From the NCBI RefSeq assembly GCF_040833995.1, contig NZ_CP162137.1, positions 2,774,001-2,838,000 on the forward strand: a stretch of 64,000 nt of DNA. Reading direction: 5' to 3'. How positions within the stretch are numbered: position 1 is the first letter of the stretch; each line of letters begins with the position of its first letter. A model generated the notes under the pieces. The model ran no database searches, was not told where the DNA came from, and saw only the letters and a list, made by a program, of their open reading frames with translations. The position numbers and the translations under genes are program-made. Source of the DNA: Leptospira sp. WS58.C1. GTDB lineage: Bacteria; Spirochaetota; Leptospiria; Leptospirales; Leptospiraceae. Below, one piece after another: positions 48,814 through 61,690 of this stretch.

Positions 48814-49278
48814 ATGGCTAAACTCGTACTCTCCAGCTTCGCAGAATTACAAGCCTACGAAGGAAAAGAATTAGGCGTATCCGACGCTCACGAAATCACA
48901 CAGGCACAGATCGATACATTCGCAAACGCAACCTTGGACCACCAATGGATCCACACGGATCCGGTAAGAGCGGCAAAAGAATCTCCGTTCGGGACCACGA
49001 TCGCGCACGGTTATCTTACACTTTCCATGGCTCCTTATCTTTTAAGCCAGATACTGGAATTACGAAATATCAAGATGGGGATCAACTACGGAATGGAAAA
49101 ACTCCGCTTTTTAGATCCCGTCAAAGTGGGTTCCAAGCTCCGACTTAGAGCGGAATTGGTGGAATTAAAGGATCTTAGAGGGACTGCAAGAATGACGTTA
49201 AAACTTAGCTTCGAAGTGGAAGGCGCCGCAAAGCCTGCCGCTATCGGCGAAGTGATCTACCTCTATCAATTCGCCTGA
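48814..49278 (+). CDS. MaoC-like (R)-specific enoyl hydratase
   Basis: This 154-residue hot-dog-fold protein has the hydratase motif [18 protein letters not shown], in which Asp47-His52-type residues are the catalytic pair, and the following [12 protein letters not shown]. It probably hydrates (R)-3-hydroxyacyl-CoA-type enoyl-CoA in fatty-acid or related metabolism. AGGAATAAAATC precedes the ATG. The MarR gene follows by 18 nt and may control it. Confidence 0.85.
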   Translation: MAKLVLSSFAELQAYEGKELGVSDAHEITQAQIDTFANATLDHQWIHTDPVRAAKESPFGTTIAHGYLTLSMAPYLLSQILELRNIKMGINYGMEKLRFLDPVKVGSKLRLRAELVELKDLRGTARMTLKLSFEVEGAAKPAAIGEVIYLYQFA

Positions 49279-49296
49279 TCGGAAAGGTATTCTAAG

Positions 49297-49722
49297 ATGA
49301 ATCCTCGCACGATCATTTATCTGATTTCTAGGATCAGGGACGAATTCCATAGGAGATTGAATTCCGAACTGAAGGACAAGGGCCTCGGTCAATTGACGAC
49401 TACTCATGCGGATATTTTATTCGCTTTGGCAATGTCTAAAAGAGTTCCGATGCAAGACATTGCTCGGATGATAGATAGGGACAAGTCTACTCTGACTGCG
49501 CTTGTGGATAAACTACAAGATTTAGGTTACGTGGAAAGAGTTCGAGACACACAAGACCAGAGGGTGGTGAATCTGCAATTAACTCGCAAGGCTTATTCAA
49601 TTCGTCCTGTGATGCTTGGTATCTCCAGATCATTACTCGCAGGTCTTTATAAAGGGTTTACCGAGCCGGAAAAGAAGGATCTTGTCCGGCTTTTGGATAA
49701 ACTTTACAAAAATCTAAAGTAG
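49297..49722 (+). CDS. MarR-family transcription regulator
   Basis: The 141-residue protein is a MarR-type winged-helix regulator: a dimerisation helix at the N-terminus, the wHTH with [24 protein letters not shown] and [21 protein letters not shown] (the wing). It follows the MaoC gene closely on the same strand, so it may autoregulate this pair. No operator could be assigned. Confidence 0.88.
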   Translation: MNPRTIIYLISRIRDEFHRRLNSELKDKGLGQLTTTHADILFALAMSKRVPMQDIARMIDRDKSTLTALVDKLQDLGYVERVRDTQDQRVVNLQLTRKAYSIRPVMLGISRSLLAGLYKGFTEPEKKDLVRLLDKLYKNLK

Positions 49723-49727
49723 TTTCC

Positions 49728-51440
49728 TTATAGCCCGGTAAGGAATTCGGTCTCAATACTTTTGAGTACCGCTTCTTCTTCCGGGTTTCTGATCCCTTTT
49801 TCCCCTTTTTGTCTACGGCCCGGGGTCCAAGGACGGATCATATTCCTGTAATTATGGAGTAATTTTCCGATCTTCTCCTTCTCCGCTTCTTTTAATTTTC
49901 TGAAATCGGGTACAAGAAGAGAATTCAGATCTCCAGGTTCTACTTTTCTTAGCCCTTGGGCGTATTCTCTAGTTCTAGATTCCAATTCTTTGCGAACATG
50001 AGGGGTGATCAAATAAGCAAATAAATATTCTTCGAAATGAGCATACTCGGGCTTTGCGGAAAATCCGTGAAAACAAGTGAGATGTACTGCGGGACTTTGG
50101 TTAAAAACGAATCGTACTTCTTCCCTATGAAAAGAAGTTGCCAAGATCCTGCAAGGTCCTCTGTTCTCCTGAGAATGCCATGGTTTTCTTTTAGATGGAA
50201 GAAAACGTTTAGGAACACCTCTTTTGATCCCTTCTTCCAAATATTTGTTGATACCTTCTTCTTCCTCGTTGTTCGGGACCTCTTTAGCGTCCAAAAGCCA
50301 GACCTTGGCTCCTTGTGACTTCAAAGTGTTCCAATCATCTCCGGTAAAAAAAGGAGAAAGTGCGTACTGAGCTTTCGGAATAGAAGATCTAAGATAGTTT
50401 TTAGGAATGGATAAGTTCGAAGCGTCTTTTTCGGATAAAAGAAAATATCCGTTGTCCCCTGTCGCGATTCCTCTCCTAAAACTTCCGAATTCCTTAATAG
50501 GGACCCATCCTTGACGAATATCTTCGGACATAGTCACATAATTATTGTTAGGTGAATTTTTATCATCATTTTTTATTTTTTGTATCTGTTCCGAGTTGTC
50601 GCTCAATAATCTAGTCCACTTTGCCTCTGCATCGGGACGGACCTTTCTCCAAACCATCTCGGAAAGCTCTATACTTTCTCCTTTAATGAATGATGAGGTT
50701 CTAGACCAAAGAAAACCTTCTTCGTTCGTTCTTGAATTTTCCAGGAATAGTATACAGGAAGATGTCACAGCTCCTGCGAACAAGGACCAGGAAGAATTTA
50801 AGATTAGTATACGACGAAGATATCCTGATTGAATGATCGCTTTTTTTATCGGAACTCCGTATCCGGCATTCAAGAATTCATAAGGAACAAGTATGGATGC
50901 CCTTCCTCCTGGCGCCAAGAGCCTTAGTATACGAAGTAAAAAGAATACGTATAAGTTCGCAGTACCTGGGATTTCCTCTTTGATGTCCTCCGCGAATTGT
51001 CTGATCATTTTTTTTCCATGTTTAGAATGGCTCAATCGGAGATAAGGAGGATTGCAGAGAATGATATCGTAATATTCTTTCTTTTCATCTTGCAGAAAGT
51101 CCCCGAGCATCAAATGAAAACGATTTTTGGATATTCCGGCTCTCTCTTTATTCCGTACACACTTCTCATATAGGATCGGATCGATCTCCCAACCGTAAAA
51201 CTCGCTGTCTACATCGGTAAAACGGTTCTGGAATTCTTGGAAAAAAATTCCTTCCCCCATACCTGGATCCAACACTTTGATTTTATTTCCTTCCAGAACG
51301 GCCTTAGTCTCGGAAACCCATTCTAGCATAGGCTCGACCAAGTCGGAAGGCGTGAAAAATTGTCCTAAAGCTTTTTCTTTCTTCTTAGGATCCGGGTCTT
51401 CTTTATCAGAATCAACTGAGTCTTCACATGGAACAATCAT
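49728..51440 (-). CDS. N6-adenine DNA methyltransferase, TaqI-like, apparently solitary
   Basis: The 570-residue methylase has motif X (ALGQFFTPSDLVEPML, 24-39), motif I in VLDPGMGEGIFF (about 57-67) and the catalytic NPPY at 130-133. The C-terminal half (about 320-560) resembles the TaqI-like target-recognition region, with WVPIKEFGSFRRGIATGDN near its start. No restriction gene, specificity subunit or BREX component is adjacent, so it may be an orphan regulator-type methylase or a type IIG relic. No nuclease motif was seen in its N-terminus. Confidence 0.85.
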   Translation of the reverse strand: MIVPCEDSVDSDKEDPDPKKKEKALGQFFTPSDLVEPMLEWVSETKAVLEGNKIKVLDPGMGEGIFFQEFQNRFTDVDSEFYGWEIDPILYEKCVRNKERAGISKNRFHLMLGDFLQDEKKEYYDIILCNPPYLRLSHSKHGKKMIRQFAEDIKEEIPGTANLYVFFLLRILRLLAPGGRASILVPYEFLNAGYGVPIKKAIIQSGYLRRILILNSSWSLFAGAVTSSCILFLENSRTNEEGFLWSRTSSFIKGESIELSEMVWRKVRPDAEAKWTRLLSDNSEQIQKIKNDDKNSPNNNYVTMSEDIRQGWVPIKEFGSFRRGIATGDNGYFLLSEKDASNLSIPKNYLRSSIPKAQYALSPFFTGDDWNTLKSQGAKVWLLDAKEVPNNEEEEGINKYLEEGIKRGVPKRFLPSKRKPWHSQENRGPCRILATSFHREEVRFVFNQSPAVHLTCFHGFSAKPEYAHFEEYLFAYLITPHVRKELESRTREYAQGLRKVEPGDLNSLLVPDFRKLKEAEKEKIGKLLHNYRNMIRPWTPGRRQKGEKGIRNPEEEAVLKSIETEFLTGL

Positions 51441-51510
51441 GAAAGAAATTTTCGCCTATATAACGTTGATATGACGACTGATCTACATGACAACCTTACA
51501 ATTGTTAGCG

Positions 51511-51565
51511 GTTTTTAGAAAAAGTATCGTATACCGAAATGGTGGCTTCGGTATACTCTAAAAAC
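51511..51565 (-). terminator. Double-stem terminator after the ankyrin gene
   Basis: The inner stem GTATACCGAA (51529-51538) pairs perfectly with TTCGGTATAC (51547-51556) around an 8-nt loop. An outer pair, GTTTTTAGA (51511-51519) and TCTAAAAAC (51557-51565), is also perfect with a one-sided 9-nt bulge. Reading the minus strand, the inner stem is followed by GATACTTTTTCT, a good T-run. It ends the ankyrin transcript and precedes the methylase gene. Confidence 0.75.
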
Positions 51566-51587
51566 TGTATACTAAAAAGATTTTGTA

Positions 51588-52568
51588 TTATTGTGTCTTG
51601 GAAGAAAGTTTTTCGGTCAAAATCCGTTCTATTTCATCCAGATGATATTCTTTTGCCAGATCTAGAGCCGTCTTACCTTGGTTATCCGCAAGTGTAAGGT
51701 CGGCTCCAAGCTGGATCAGCTTCTGAGCTACGGATATATTCTTTCTTTGGATTGCTTCCATCAGAGGAGTTTTTCCTTCCGCATCCCTATGATTCAGATT
51801 GGTTCCTGCCTTAGCTAAAACATCCAAAATTTTCAAATCGGTTTGTTTAGGCTCTGTAGCATAATGAAACGCATTTCTTGCTCCGATTTGGTGAGTTCCA
51901 TTCGGAGTATTGGCATCTTTCAATCTGCTTGTGAATACTGCTTTGGATCCGTTCGCTAATAAAAATTCTACAATCGCCAAATTAGGAGGAGAAGAGGCTC
52001 CACCAACAGCCAAGAAGAGTGGATATTCTTCGATCCCACCCGGATCATGATTCGGATTGGCTCCGTTCTCTATCAAAAATTTTACTAAAACAAGACTTTG
52101 GTTCCGGATCGCCATATTAAGTAAAGAAACCGGTTTTTGGTCCTCACCTTTTCGAGCGGTGTATTCTACCTGAGCTCCTGACTCGATTAGGCGTTTTGCC
52201 TCGGCTAGATCATCCATATCCGGGATCTTTACTTTTAGGATAGGGAGCAAACGATAGAATAATACGGAATTCCCATCCGCATCCTGGGCGTTTATATTCG
52301 CCCCGTGTTTAATAAGAAACTCTACTACATCCTCACCTTCGGCGAGCATGATCGCAGTGCGGCCTTCCTCGTCCTTTGCGTCCACTGTGGCACCTTGGTT
52401 CAGAAGTAATTCTACCTTTTTGAGGTCGCCTTCTTTTACTGCGGATAAAAACTGTTTGTCCAGCTCGGTATTGGCCTGAACCGCTAAACTGCAGACGAAA
52501 ACGAGCATAGCCCATGTTTCGCGTCTAAGTATTCCGTATTTTGCCAATAAGTCCATTATTCCGATCAC
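51588..52568 (-). CDS. Ankyrin-repeat protein, probably exported
   Basis: The 326-residue protein has an N-terminal hydrophobic segment (about 20-33) and about seven ankyrin repeats, recognisable by TPLMEAIQRKN, LLNQGATVDAKDEEGRTAIM, FLIKHGANINAQDADG, FLIENGANPNHDPGG and LIQLGADLTLADNQGKTALDLAKE. Ankyrin proteins bind other proteins; an exported one would act in the periplasm or at the surface. The exact start is uncertain (ATG at 52568, an internal one at residue 5, or the one just before the hydrophobic core). Confidence 0.85.
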   Translation of the reverse strand: MIGIMDLLAKYGILRRETWAMLVFVCSLAVQANTELDKQFLSAVKEGDLKKVELLLNQGATVDAKDEEGRTAIMLAEGEDVVEFLIKHGANINAQDADGNSVLFYRLLPILKVKIPDMDDLAEAKRLIESGAQVEYTARKGEDQKPVSLLNMAIRNQSLVLVKFLIENGANPNHDPGGIEEYPLFLAVGGASSPPNLAIVEFLLANGSKAVFTSRLKDANTPNGTHQIGARNAFHYATEPKQTDLKILDVLAKAGTNLNHRDAEGKTPLMEAIQRKNISVAQKLIQLGADLTLADNQGKTALDLAKEYHLDEIERILTEKLSSKTQ

Positions 52569-52763
52569 CGATATTTACCCATCCTGATTTTAGCTGCGAT
52601 TCTATAAATGAAAATTCCTTACAGCTGGGGAATATCCTTGACCCAAGTGGGCCAAACAGTATGCCTCTCTCCCTTAGAGCTTTTTATTCGGTAAATGGTT
52701 CCCGGGATTCTGCCCTGGATTTGCCACTTCGACCGGGTCCTAAAACCCTTTTGGCGGAAAAGT

Positions 52764-54254
52764 ATGAGCAATGTAAAATTCCAATTCGATTCTTATGATA
52801 CCATCGGGCTTACCGATCTGATCCGAAAAAAGAAGATCCAACCCAAGGAATTATTAGATTTTTCTGAAGCAAAAATAGAAAGATTCAATCCTGAGCTGAA
52901 CGCCGTTGTTTTGAACACAATCGACAAAGCAAGAGAAGAGTTAAGGTCCGGCAAAATACCTAAAGGACCTTTTTACGGAATTCCACTCCTGATCAAAGAT
53001 CTACTGCATCATGTGAAGGGACAAAAGATCACTTCAGGCTCTAAGGCGTATAAGAATTATATAGCCTCCGATGATAGCGTTTTTGTCTCAAGACTTAGAA
53101 AGGCAGGATTTCTTTTTATAGGTACTACGAATGTTCCCGAGTTCGCCTTAATGGGAATTACGGAGCCTAAGTTTTATGGACCGACCAGAAATCCATGGGA
53201 TCCGGAAAGAACTCCAGGAGGTTCCAGTGGGGGAGCAGGAGCAGCAGTCGCTTCCGGCATGACAACAATCGCGACAGGTTCGGACGGAGGAGGATCGATC
53301 CGGATCCCTGCCGCCTATTGCGGATTATTCGGCTTAAAACCGACAAGAGGAAGAGTTCCAGTCCGCCCGTATGGAAGAGTCTGGCAAGGAGCTTCCCAAG
53401 ATCATGTACTTACTAAATCGGTCAGAGATAGCGCAGCCGTTTTGGATCTAGTCTCCGGTGTCGGGATAGAAGAAGCTTTTTCGATGGAGAAAAACAAAAC
53501 TTCCTATCTTTCCGAAGCCAAAAAATCTCCGGGTAAATTAAAAATCGCTTATTCTTTCGTTTCTCCCATCGGAACTCCGGTCAATCAAGATCATATAGAC
53601 GCGTTACACGACACCGTGAAACTCCTAAAATCATTGGGGCATAAATTAGAGGAAAGTTCCCCTTTGATCGATGGAAAACGTTTAGCAAAAGCGTATGTTA
53701 CGATGTATTTCGGAGAAGTTGCCTCAGAGATCTCTCATTTAGACAAGGTTTTAGGAAGAAAAGCCAGAATGGGAGATGTGGAATCCACCACTTGGATCCT
53801 AGGACTTTTAGGAAGATCGGTTTCGGCCGGAGAATTTGTATCCGCAATCCGATATTGGGATGAGGCGGCTTACATCTCGGAATCTTTCTTAGAAAATTAT
53901 GATCTGTATCTCACCCCGACCACCGCAGAACCTCCCGCTAAGATCGGAGAACTTGCACCCAAACTATATGAAGAAATTGCGATGCAGATCATAGGTAGAA
54001 TAGGAACAGGTAAATTACTTTTAGCCAGCGGCATGGTGGATCAACTAGTGGAAAAAAATCTTTCTAGGACTCCATTCACCCAGCTGGCAAATCTAACAGG
54101 ACAACCTTCCATGTCGGTTCCACTTTCAAAAACGACTCTCGGTCTACCGATCGGAATGTTATTCACTTCCAAAAGAGGAAGAGAAGATCTTCTTTTCAGA
54201 TTGGCCGGTCAGTTAGAAAAGGAAAGACCATGGGCCGATATTAAAAAGGCCTAA
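52764..54254 (+). CDS. Amidase-signature family hydrolase
   Basis: The 496-residue protein has the Ser-cisSer-Lys triad of the family: K78 in IPLLIKD, cis-Ser S154 in PGGSSGGAG and nucleophile S178 in GSDGGGSIRIP. It could be a fatty-acid amide hydrolase-like or a general amidase; it has no GatA-specific context. The ATG at 52764 follows GGCGGAAAAG and gives the normal start. The frame that opens at 52695 would add 23 residues with no support. It is divergent from the ankyrin gene. Confidence 0.85.
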   Translation: MSNVKFQFDSYDTIGLTDLIRKKKIQPKELLDFSEAKIERFNPELNAVVLNTIDKAREELRSGKIPKGPFYGIPLLIKDLLHHVKGQKITSGSKAYKNYIASDDSVFVSRLRKAGFLFIGTTNVPEFALMGITEPKFYGPTRNPWDPERTPGGSSGGAGAAVASGMTTIATGSDGGGSIRIPAAYCGLFGLKPTRGRVPVRPYGRVWQGASQDHVLTKSVRDSAAVLDLVSGVGIEEAFSMEKNKTSYLSEAKKSPGKLKIAYSFVSPIGTPVNQDHIDALHDTVKLLKSLGHKLEESSPLIDGKRLAKAYVTMYFGEVASEISHLDKVLGRKARMGDVESTTWILGLLGRSVSAGEFVSAIRYWDEAAYISESFLENYDLYLTPTTAEPPAKIGELAPKLYEEIAMQIIGRIGTGKLLLASGMVDQLVEKNLSRTPFTQLANLTGQPSMSVPLSKTTLGLPIGMLFTSKRGREDLLFRLAGQLEKERPWADIKKA

Positions 54255-54259
54255 AAGGT

Positions 54260-54598
54260 TTAAAAACGATCCGTATCTATTTTTTGTTCCGGCCCGAAGG
54301 AACTCAAAACTTCGGGAGTAATATCCTTTCCGCCGCTTAAATTCGTAAACAAGGATTGAATACTATAGATCGGTCCCCAAGGAAATCCCCACCAGCCAAA
54401 GAACAGAGTCACGATGGTGAATCCTAATCCTTTTAAAACGGAATTTTCCCTCGCACGAATGAAATATACCTTAGAAGGATTTTTAAATGTCATAATCAAA
54501 ATGGAAAACGTATAAAGATAATACACGAACTTTCCGCCCTTTTGCACCTCTGAACGTATCTCCGCATCCGACAATCCTTGAATTCCTTGTATGCTCAT
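54260..54598 (-). CDS. Hypothetical membrane protein
   Basis: This 112-residue protein has two hydrophobic segments (about residues 27-37 and 56-72), the second with GFTIVTLFFGWWGFPWGP, and a polar C-terminus. It is not recognised. It sits tail-to-tail with the amidase gene, 5 nt apart. Confidence 0.65.
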   Translation of the reverse strand: MSIQGIQGLSDAEIRSEVQKGGKFVYYLYTFSILIMTFKNPSKVYFIRARENSVLKGLGFTIVTLFFGWWGFPWGPIYSIQSLFTNLSGGKDITPEVLSSFGPEQKIDTDRF

Positions 54599-54710
54599 AC
54601 ATCCTCCAAAATTATTCTATTACACTTGAGGTCGGTTTCGGTCAGGAAAACCTAATTTTTTTTTCAGAATTCCCACTTTACAAATACGCTTCTAAAACTA
54701 ATTACTTCCT

Positions 54711-55190
54711 ATGTCTTTCAGCGCGGACGAATTCAAAAATTCACTCTCTCATTTTGCATCCGGCGTCACCGTGGTGACTTTTTCCGACACGACTAGAGCC
54801 GGAGGACTTACAGTCAGCAGTTTTAGTTCACTTTCTTTAGATCCACCTTTAATACTTTTCAATCTCCAAAAGAATATAACAAGTCACGATCCTTTGCTTG
54901 CATCAGGTCTTTTCACAGTTAACATTCTAGCTTCCGACCAACAGGAATATTCCAACCAATTCGCTTCCGGAAAAATCGACAAACACGAACTGATCCAAAA
55001 ATTAGCCTGTGATTTAGGGCATAATGGAGCGCCTTTCCTAAACGGAACATTGGCCAGGTTAGAATGTGAACTGGAAAAACAAGTGGATGGAGGAGATCAT
55101 ACCATAGTGATCGGACGAGTCTTATTCGCCGTATCCGATGACTCCAAAAGACCTCTTTTGTATTACCGTAGGAACTACTACAATATCTGA
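54711..55190 (+). CDS. Flavin reductase-like (FMN-binding) protein
   Basis: The 159-residue split-barrel protein has FKNSLSHFASGVTVVTF and the GLTVSSFSSLSLDPPLILFNL segment of the flavin reductase-like domain, in which FMN binds near the conserved Thr/Ser run, and HTIVIGRVL near the C-terminus. It likely reduces flavin with NAD(P)H for a partner oxygenase or is a small FMN enzyme. The partner is not in the window. Confidence 0.85.
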   Translation: MSFSADEFKNSLSHFASGVTVVTFSDTTRAGGLTVSSFSSLSLDPPLILFNLQKNITSHDPLLASGLFTVNILASDQQEYSNQFASGKIDKHELIQKLACDLGHNGAPFLNGTLARLECELEKQVDGGDHTIVIGRVLFAVSDDSKRPLLYYRRNYYNI

Positions 55191-55260
55191 ACCCTAAGAA
55201 AGTGATTTCCGCCCTAAAATAGTTTTCAGTGGGGGCCAAGTCCGAAAAACTGGTCCCGTA

Positions 55261-57488
<2,228 letters not shown>

Positions 57489-57492
<4 letters not shown>

Positions 57493-58133
57493 GAACCATT
57501 CAGAAAGTCGGCATCGCTTATTTAATTCTTTGCGCTGCGTTTATCATTTCCGATTGCAGGCGTTCCGCTTCCGAAATTTTAAACGAAGCGGCAAAAAACC
57601 CAACCTCGGTAGAAAAATTAGATCTGGGGTTAGGCAAACTTGGAACGGTTCCTCCTTCCCTATTCCTTTTCCCTAACCTGAAATGGTTGGACCTGAGAAT
57701 GAACGAACTTACTTCTCTACCGGAAAATGCCGGGGACTGGAGTAATTTAGAACATTTAAATATATATGGGAACGATATAGAAAAGCTACCCGGGTCCGTT
57801 TCTAAACTTTCCAAACTCAGATTTTTTTTCGCGGGAAATAACGATTTCGAGGGAATTCCAGCAGAACTGACCGGAACTTCCGTCGAAGCCATCTATTTAG
57901 ATTCGAATAAGATCGAATTCAAGGAATCCGATATAGATATCTTAATGGGATTTCCAAAACTAGAAGTTTTGGATCTGGCAAGGAACAGAAAAATCGGATC
58001 ATTCCCTAAAAACTTGGGATTTTTGGCTAGCCATCCTAAACTAAGACTGCTGATCTTAAAAGAGACAGGGTTAAAACCGTCTCAAATAGAATCCGCAAGA
58101 AAACTTCTCCCTAAAGTGAAGATAGAATTTTAA
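57489..58133 (+). CDS. Leucine-rich-repeat lipoprotein between purL and ileS
   Basis: This 214-residue protein has a hydrophobic signal ending at ISDC (Cys23) and a mature domain of about seven to eight leucine-rich repeats, for example [17 protein letters not shown] and [17 protein letters not shown]. It overlaps the purL stop and ends 4 nt before ileS, so it is translated from the same operon as two housekeeping genes. The role is unknown; LRR proteins bind other proteins. Confidence 0.82.
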
Positions 58134-58137
58134 TCCG

Positions 58138-60876
58138 ATGAAAGAAGAAGATAAAAAGAATCCATATTCAAATACCGTAATACTACCTCAAACGGATTTT
58201 CCGATGAAGGCCGGACTTTCCACTAGAGAGCCTGACCAGATCAAAACCTGGCAGTCGGAAAAAATCCTTCGCAAAATGCAGGAAAAAAGAAAGGGGCGTC
58301 CGGAGTTCATTCTTCATGACGGACCTCCTTATGCAAACGGGAATTTTCACACAGGACATGCACTCAACAAGATCCTAAAGGACATGATCGTTAAGTCCAA
58401 ATTTTTCGCAGGTTACCAAACGGATATGATCCCGGGTTGGGATTGCCATGGACTTCCGATCGAAGTGCAAGTCCTCAAAAACCTGGGCAAAAAGGCGAGA
58501 GAGATCGGCCCGGAAGAATTAAGAAAACTTTGTAGAGAATATGCGGAACAATACGTTCAAAAACAAGGACAGGACCTTTCCCGTTTCTTATGTTTTTGGG
58601 AAGAAGGTAAGATCTACAAAACCATGAGCCCCGATTTCGAGGCAAAGATCGTAGAAGTATTCGGAGATCTATTCGAAAAAGGTTATGTATATCGCGGCAA
58701 AAAACCCGTTTATTGGTGTATCGAACTAGCGACCGCTCATGCGGAAGCGGAGATAGAATACTACCCTCATAAATCTCCTTCCATCTATGTTAAATTCCCG
58801 ATCAAAGGACAATCCGGAAAATTCTGTCTGATCTGGACCACTACTCCTTGGACCCTTCCTGCAAATTTAGCAATTAGCTTTAATCCGAAATTCGCATATT
58901 CCTTTTATGCGACTCCTGACGGAGAGGAGCTACTCATCGCCGACGGACTTAAAGAGGCGGTAGAAAAAGCCGCAGAAGTCCAACTTAACAAGAAAGACCC
59001 CGTCTCCCAAGAAACACTTTCAAAAATGGTATTTCGCCATCCTTTCTTAGATCAAGATTCCATTCCTCTTTTCGGAGAACATGTGACTCTGGATGCAGGA
59101 ACCGGAGCCGTTCATACGGCACCTGGTCATGGGCAGGACGACTATAAGATCGGATTGGCTGCAGGTTTAGAACCTTATTCTCCTGTAGACGATTACGGTA
59201 GATATACTGACGAATTCCCGATGATGAAAGGGATCAAAGTCTGGGATGCAAATCCTAAGATCGTGGAATTGCTGAAAGAAAAAAATCTACTTCTTCATTA
59301 TTCCGAATTCGAACACAGTTACCCTCATAGCTGGAGAAGTAAAAAGCCCCTGATCTTCCGTGCAACTCCACAATGGTTTTTCCAAATAGATTATAAAGAG
59401 CTAAGAGAGAAATCCCTAGAGGCGATCGATAAAGTAAGCTGGGTCCCGAACTGGGGAATTACCAGGATCCGCTCCATGGTAGAAACTAGACCTGACTGGT
59501 GTCTTTCCAGACAAAGAAACTGGGGAGTCCCAATCCCGGCATTCACTTGCGAAAATTGTAATGAAACCCATTTAGATGCAAAATCCGTAAAGTTCTTCAC
59601 CGATCTTGTAAGAACCAAAGGAATCGAGATCTGGTATAGCGAACCTGCGGATTCGCTCCTTCCTCCCGGAACAAAATGTTCCAAATGTGGATCTTCTTCC
59701 TTTAGAAAAGGAAAAGATATCTTAGATGTTTGGTTCGATTCCGGAGTTTCCAACTTTGCGGTCCTAAAAGAAAGAGGCCAGGAACCTCCGGCGGATCTTT
59801 ATTTAGAAGGTTCCGACCAACATAGAGGTTGGTTCCAATCCAGCCTTTGGCCTTCCATGGCATTACGCGGAATTCCACCTTACAAATCCGTTCTCACTCA
59901 CGGATATGTTTTGGACGAGCAAGGAAGGGCCATGTCCAAATCTTTGGGCAATGGAATAGATCCAACAACGGATATCATCAACGTATACGGAGCGGATATA
60001 CTCAGACTTTGGGTCAGCTCTCAGGATTTCAGAGACGATGTAAGAGTCGGAAAAGATGGACTCAAGATCATCGCCGATAATTACAGAAAGATCCGAAACA
60101 CATTCAGATATCTATTAGGAAATTTGGCGGGGCATTCTTCGGACCAAAACCTCGGCGTTTCCGATCTGGAAGAAGTGGACAAATATTATCTCTCTAAACT
60201 GGCACAACTCTCGGAAGAACTCAAAAACCATTACGAGAATTACCAGTTTCACCAAGTATATCAAAAACTTCTTTTATTCTGTACGGTAACACTTTCCCAA
60301 GATTATTTCGAAATGATCCGTGATAGAATGTACTGCGATCGTAGAGATTCCAAAACCAGAAGATCTTCCTGTACGGCACTTCAAATCGTATTAGAAACTC
60401 TTTGTATATTCTCCGCTCCTATCTTAAGTTTTACCACGGAAGAAGTTTGGAAAGAGAACGGCAAAAAAGAATCCATCTTTACGGAAGAATTCCCGGATCT
60501 TTCTTCTTTAAGAAACAAGGAACTTGAGACCAAATTCGAAGAAGTATTGGCAGCAAGAGAAACGGTGCATAAGTCCTTGGAGTTAGCAAGACAGGCAGGA
60601 AAATTAGGAAAATCCCTGGAAGCCGCAGTCGAAATTTCTCCTAAAGCGGAGAATAAACTCCAAAAAGATTTCTCTTTAGAAACTTTGGAGCTGATCTTCA
60701 CCGTTTCTCAAGTAGGTTTTGAAAAAACGGACAGAGAACAATTGTCGGAATACTCGGACGAACATTTCTCGGTTAGAGTACTAAAACCGAAGGAAGAAGA
60801 ATGCCCTCGTTGTTGGAGACATCCTGCGGAAGAAAGACAGAACGGACTTTGTAAACGTTGTGCGGCAGCCGTCTAA
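58138..60876 (+). CDS. ileS: Isoleucine-tRNA ligase
   Basis: The 912-residue class I synthetase has a HIGH-like motif HTGH near residue 70 ([14 protein letters not shown]), the KMSKS-like AMSKSLGNG, and a C-terminal zinc finger with CPRCWRH...CKRCAA. It charges tRNA-Ile and edits valine. The full-length bacterial type is present. It ends the purL-LRR-ileS operon. Confidence 0.97.
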   Translation: MKEEDKKNPYSNTVILPQTDFPMKAGLSTREPDQIKTWQSEKILRKMQEKRKGRPEFILHDGPPYANGNFHTGHALNKILKDMIVKSKFFAGYQTDMIPGWDCHGLPIEVQVLKNLGKKAREIGPEELRKLCREYAEQYVQKQGQDLSRFLCFWEEGKIYKTMSPDFEAKIVEVFGDLFEKGYVYRGKKPVYWCIELATAHAEAEIEYYPHKSPSIYVKFPIKGQSGKFCLIWTTTPWTLPANLAISFNPKFAYSFYATPDGEELLIADGLKEAVEKAAEVQLNKKDPVSQETLSKMVFRHPFLDQDSIPLFGEHVTLDAGTGAVHTAPGHGQDDYKIGLAAGLEPYSPVDDYGRYTDEFPMMKGIKVWDANPKIVELLKEKNLLLHYSEFEHSYPHSWRSKKPLIFRATPQWFFQIDYKELREKSLEAIDKVSWVPNWGITRIRSMVETRPDWCLSRQRNWGVPIPAFTCENCNETHLDAKSVKFFTDLVRTKGIEIWYSEPADSLLPPGTKCSKCGSSSFRKGKDILDVWFDSGVSNFAVLKERGQEPPADLYLEGSDQHRGWFQSSLWPSMALRGIPPYKSVLTHGYVLDEQGRAMSKSLGNGIDPTTDIINVYGADILRLWVSSQDFRDDVRVGKDGLKIIADNYRKIRNTFRYLLGNLAGHSSDQNLGVSDLEEVDKYYLSKLAQLSEELKNHYENYQFHQVYQKLLLFCTVTLSQDYFEMIRDRMYCDRRDSKTRRSSCTALQIVLETLCIFSAPILSFTTEEVWKENGKKESIFTEEFPDLSSLRNKELETKFEEVLAARETVHKSLELARQAGKLGKSLEAAVEISPKAENKLQKDFSLETLELIFTVSQVGFEKTDREQLSEYSDEHFSVRVLKPKEEECPRCWRHPAEERQNGLCKRCAAAV

Positions 60877-60894
60877 GGCCTTAATTTAAGGCCT
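60876..60894. terminator. Palindrome between convergent genes
   Basis: AGGCCTTAA and TTAAGGCCT are perfect complements around one central T, and the two gene stops (ileS on +, lipoprotein on -) lie inside or next to the palindrome. It has the layout of a bidirectional terminator, but no clear T-run follows on either side. Confidence 0.4.
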
Positions 60895-61629
60895 ATCGTT
60901 TTCGTCGGTAAGTTTGACCGGTTGATATTGTTTTCTGGGAGTAAATTTGTATTTGCTCGGATTTTTTAGATCGAAAACCACCCATTTGCGCAATGGAAGT
61001 CCGTCTATTTGACCGAAGTCCACATTCTCGCCTTCTGCAATCTCAGTCCCATCAAAGCCATGAGCCAGCCTAATCTTCTCGATCCGGGTCCAACGGCTAA
61101 AATCCAGGGCAGCGTCCCGATCCACAAGCTCTCGCTTGATTCGACCGAATAGAAGATTGATCTTACCTTCTCTCGCCCAAAGAACACAACTGGTAACCTC
61201 GTCGAAAGAGATAACGGATTGTGTGTCATCATATTTGGAGATGATCAGAAGAAGTTTGTCTTCCGGAAGATTTTTTAGGGTATAAGGAAGGTCTCTTGCC
61301 AACAGATCAAGCTCATGATCTGAAAAAACGAAATCCGAAAAATAACCTACGGATGATCGTTTAGAATATCGTAAATTTCCAAAGTAGTCCTTAATTTTGG
61401 CCTGATCCAATTGGATAGGATGTTCCAATTTAATATCTTCATTCTTGGAAGTTTTATCAAAATCGGGTAGATCGGAAATACTTATGGTAAAAAATCCCAT
61501 CCCCTCAGAGCGGAACATTCGGTCCTTGAAAAAATAAGGATAACATCCGGAAAAACTGAAGGCTAAAAAAAGGATCAGGGAAGAACGGAGAGCTTTTCCC
61601 TTTATAGGATCTAAAAGTGAAAAATTCAT
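60886..61629 (-). CDS. Hypothetical lipoprotein
   Basis: The protein (about 247 residues from the chosen ATG) has a lipobox-like FSFSGC. The mature part contains a patch of charged residues (FSDHELDLLARDLPYTL) and a C-terminal segment FDLKNPSKYKFTPRKQYQ. It is not recognised. The ATG at 61629 is preferred over the one at 61656 because it shortens the signal region. It lies about 60 nt downstream of the STAS gene. Confidence 0.68.
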   Translation of the reverse strand: MNFSLLDPIKGKALRSSLILFLAFSFSGCYPYFFKDRMFRSEGMGFFTISISDLPDFDKTSKNEDIKLEHPIQLDQAKIKDYFGNLRYSKRSSVGYFSDFVFSDHELDLLARDLPYTLKNLPEDKLLLIISKYDDTQSVISFDEVTSCVLWAREGKINLLFGRIKRELVDRDAALDFSRWTRIEKIRLAHGFDGTEIAEGENVDFGQIDGLPLRKWVVFDLKNPSKYKFTPRKQYQPVKLTDENDRP

Positions 61630-61690
61630 TACAGGACTCTTGCCGAATTGATTCATCTATTTGTTGGAACTTTTTAGAAGACTTTCCGGT

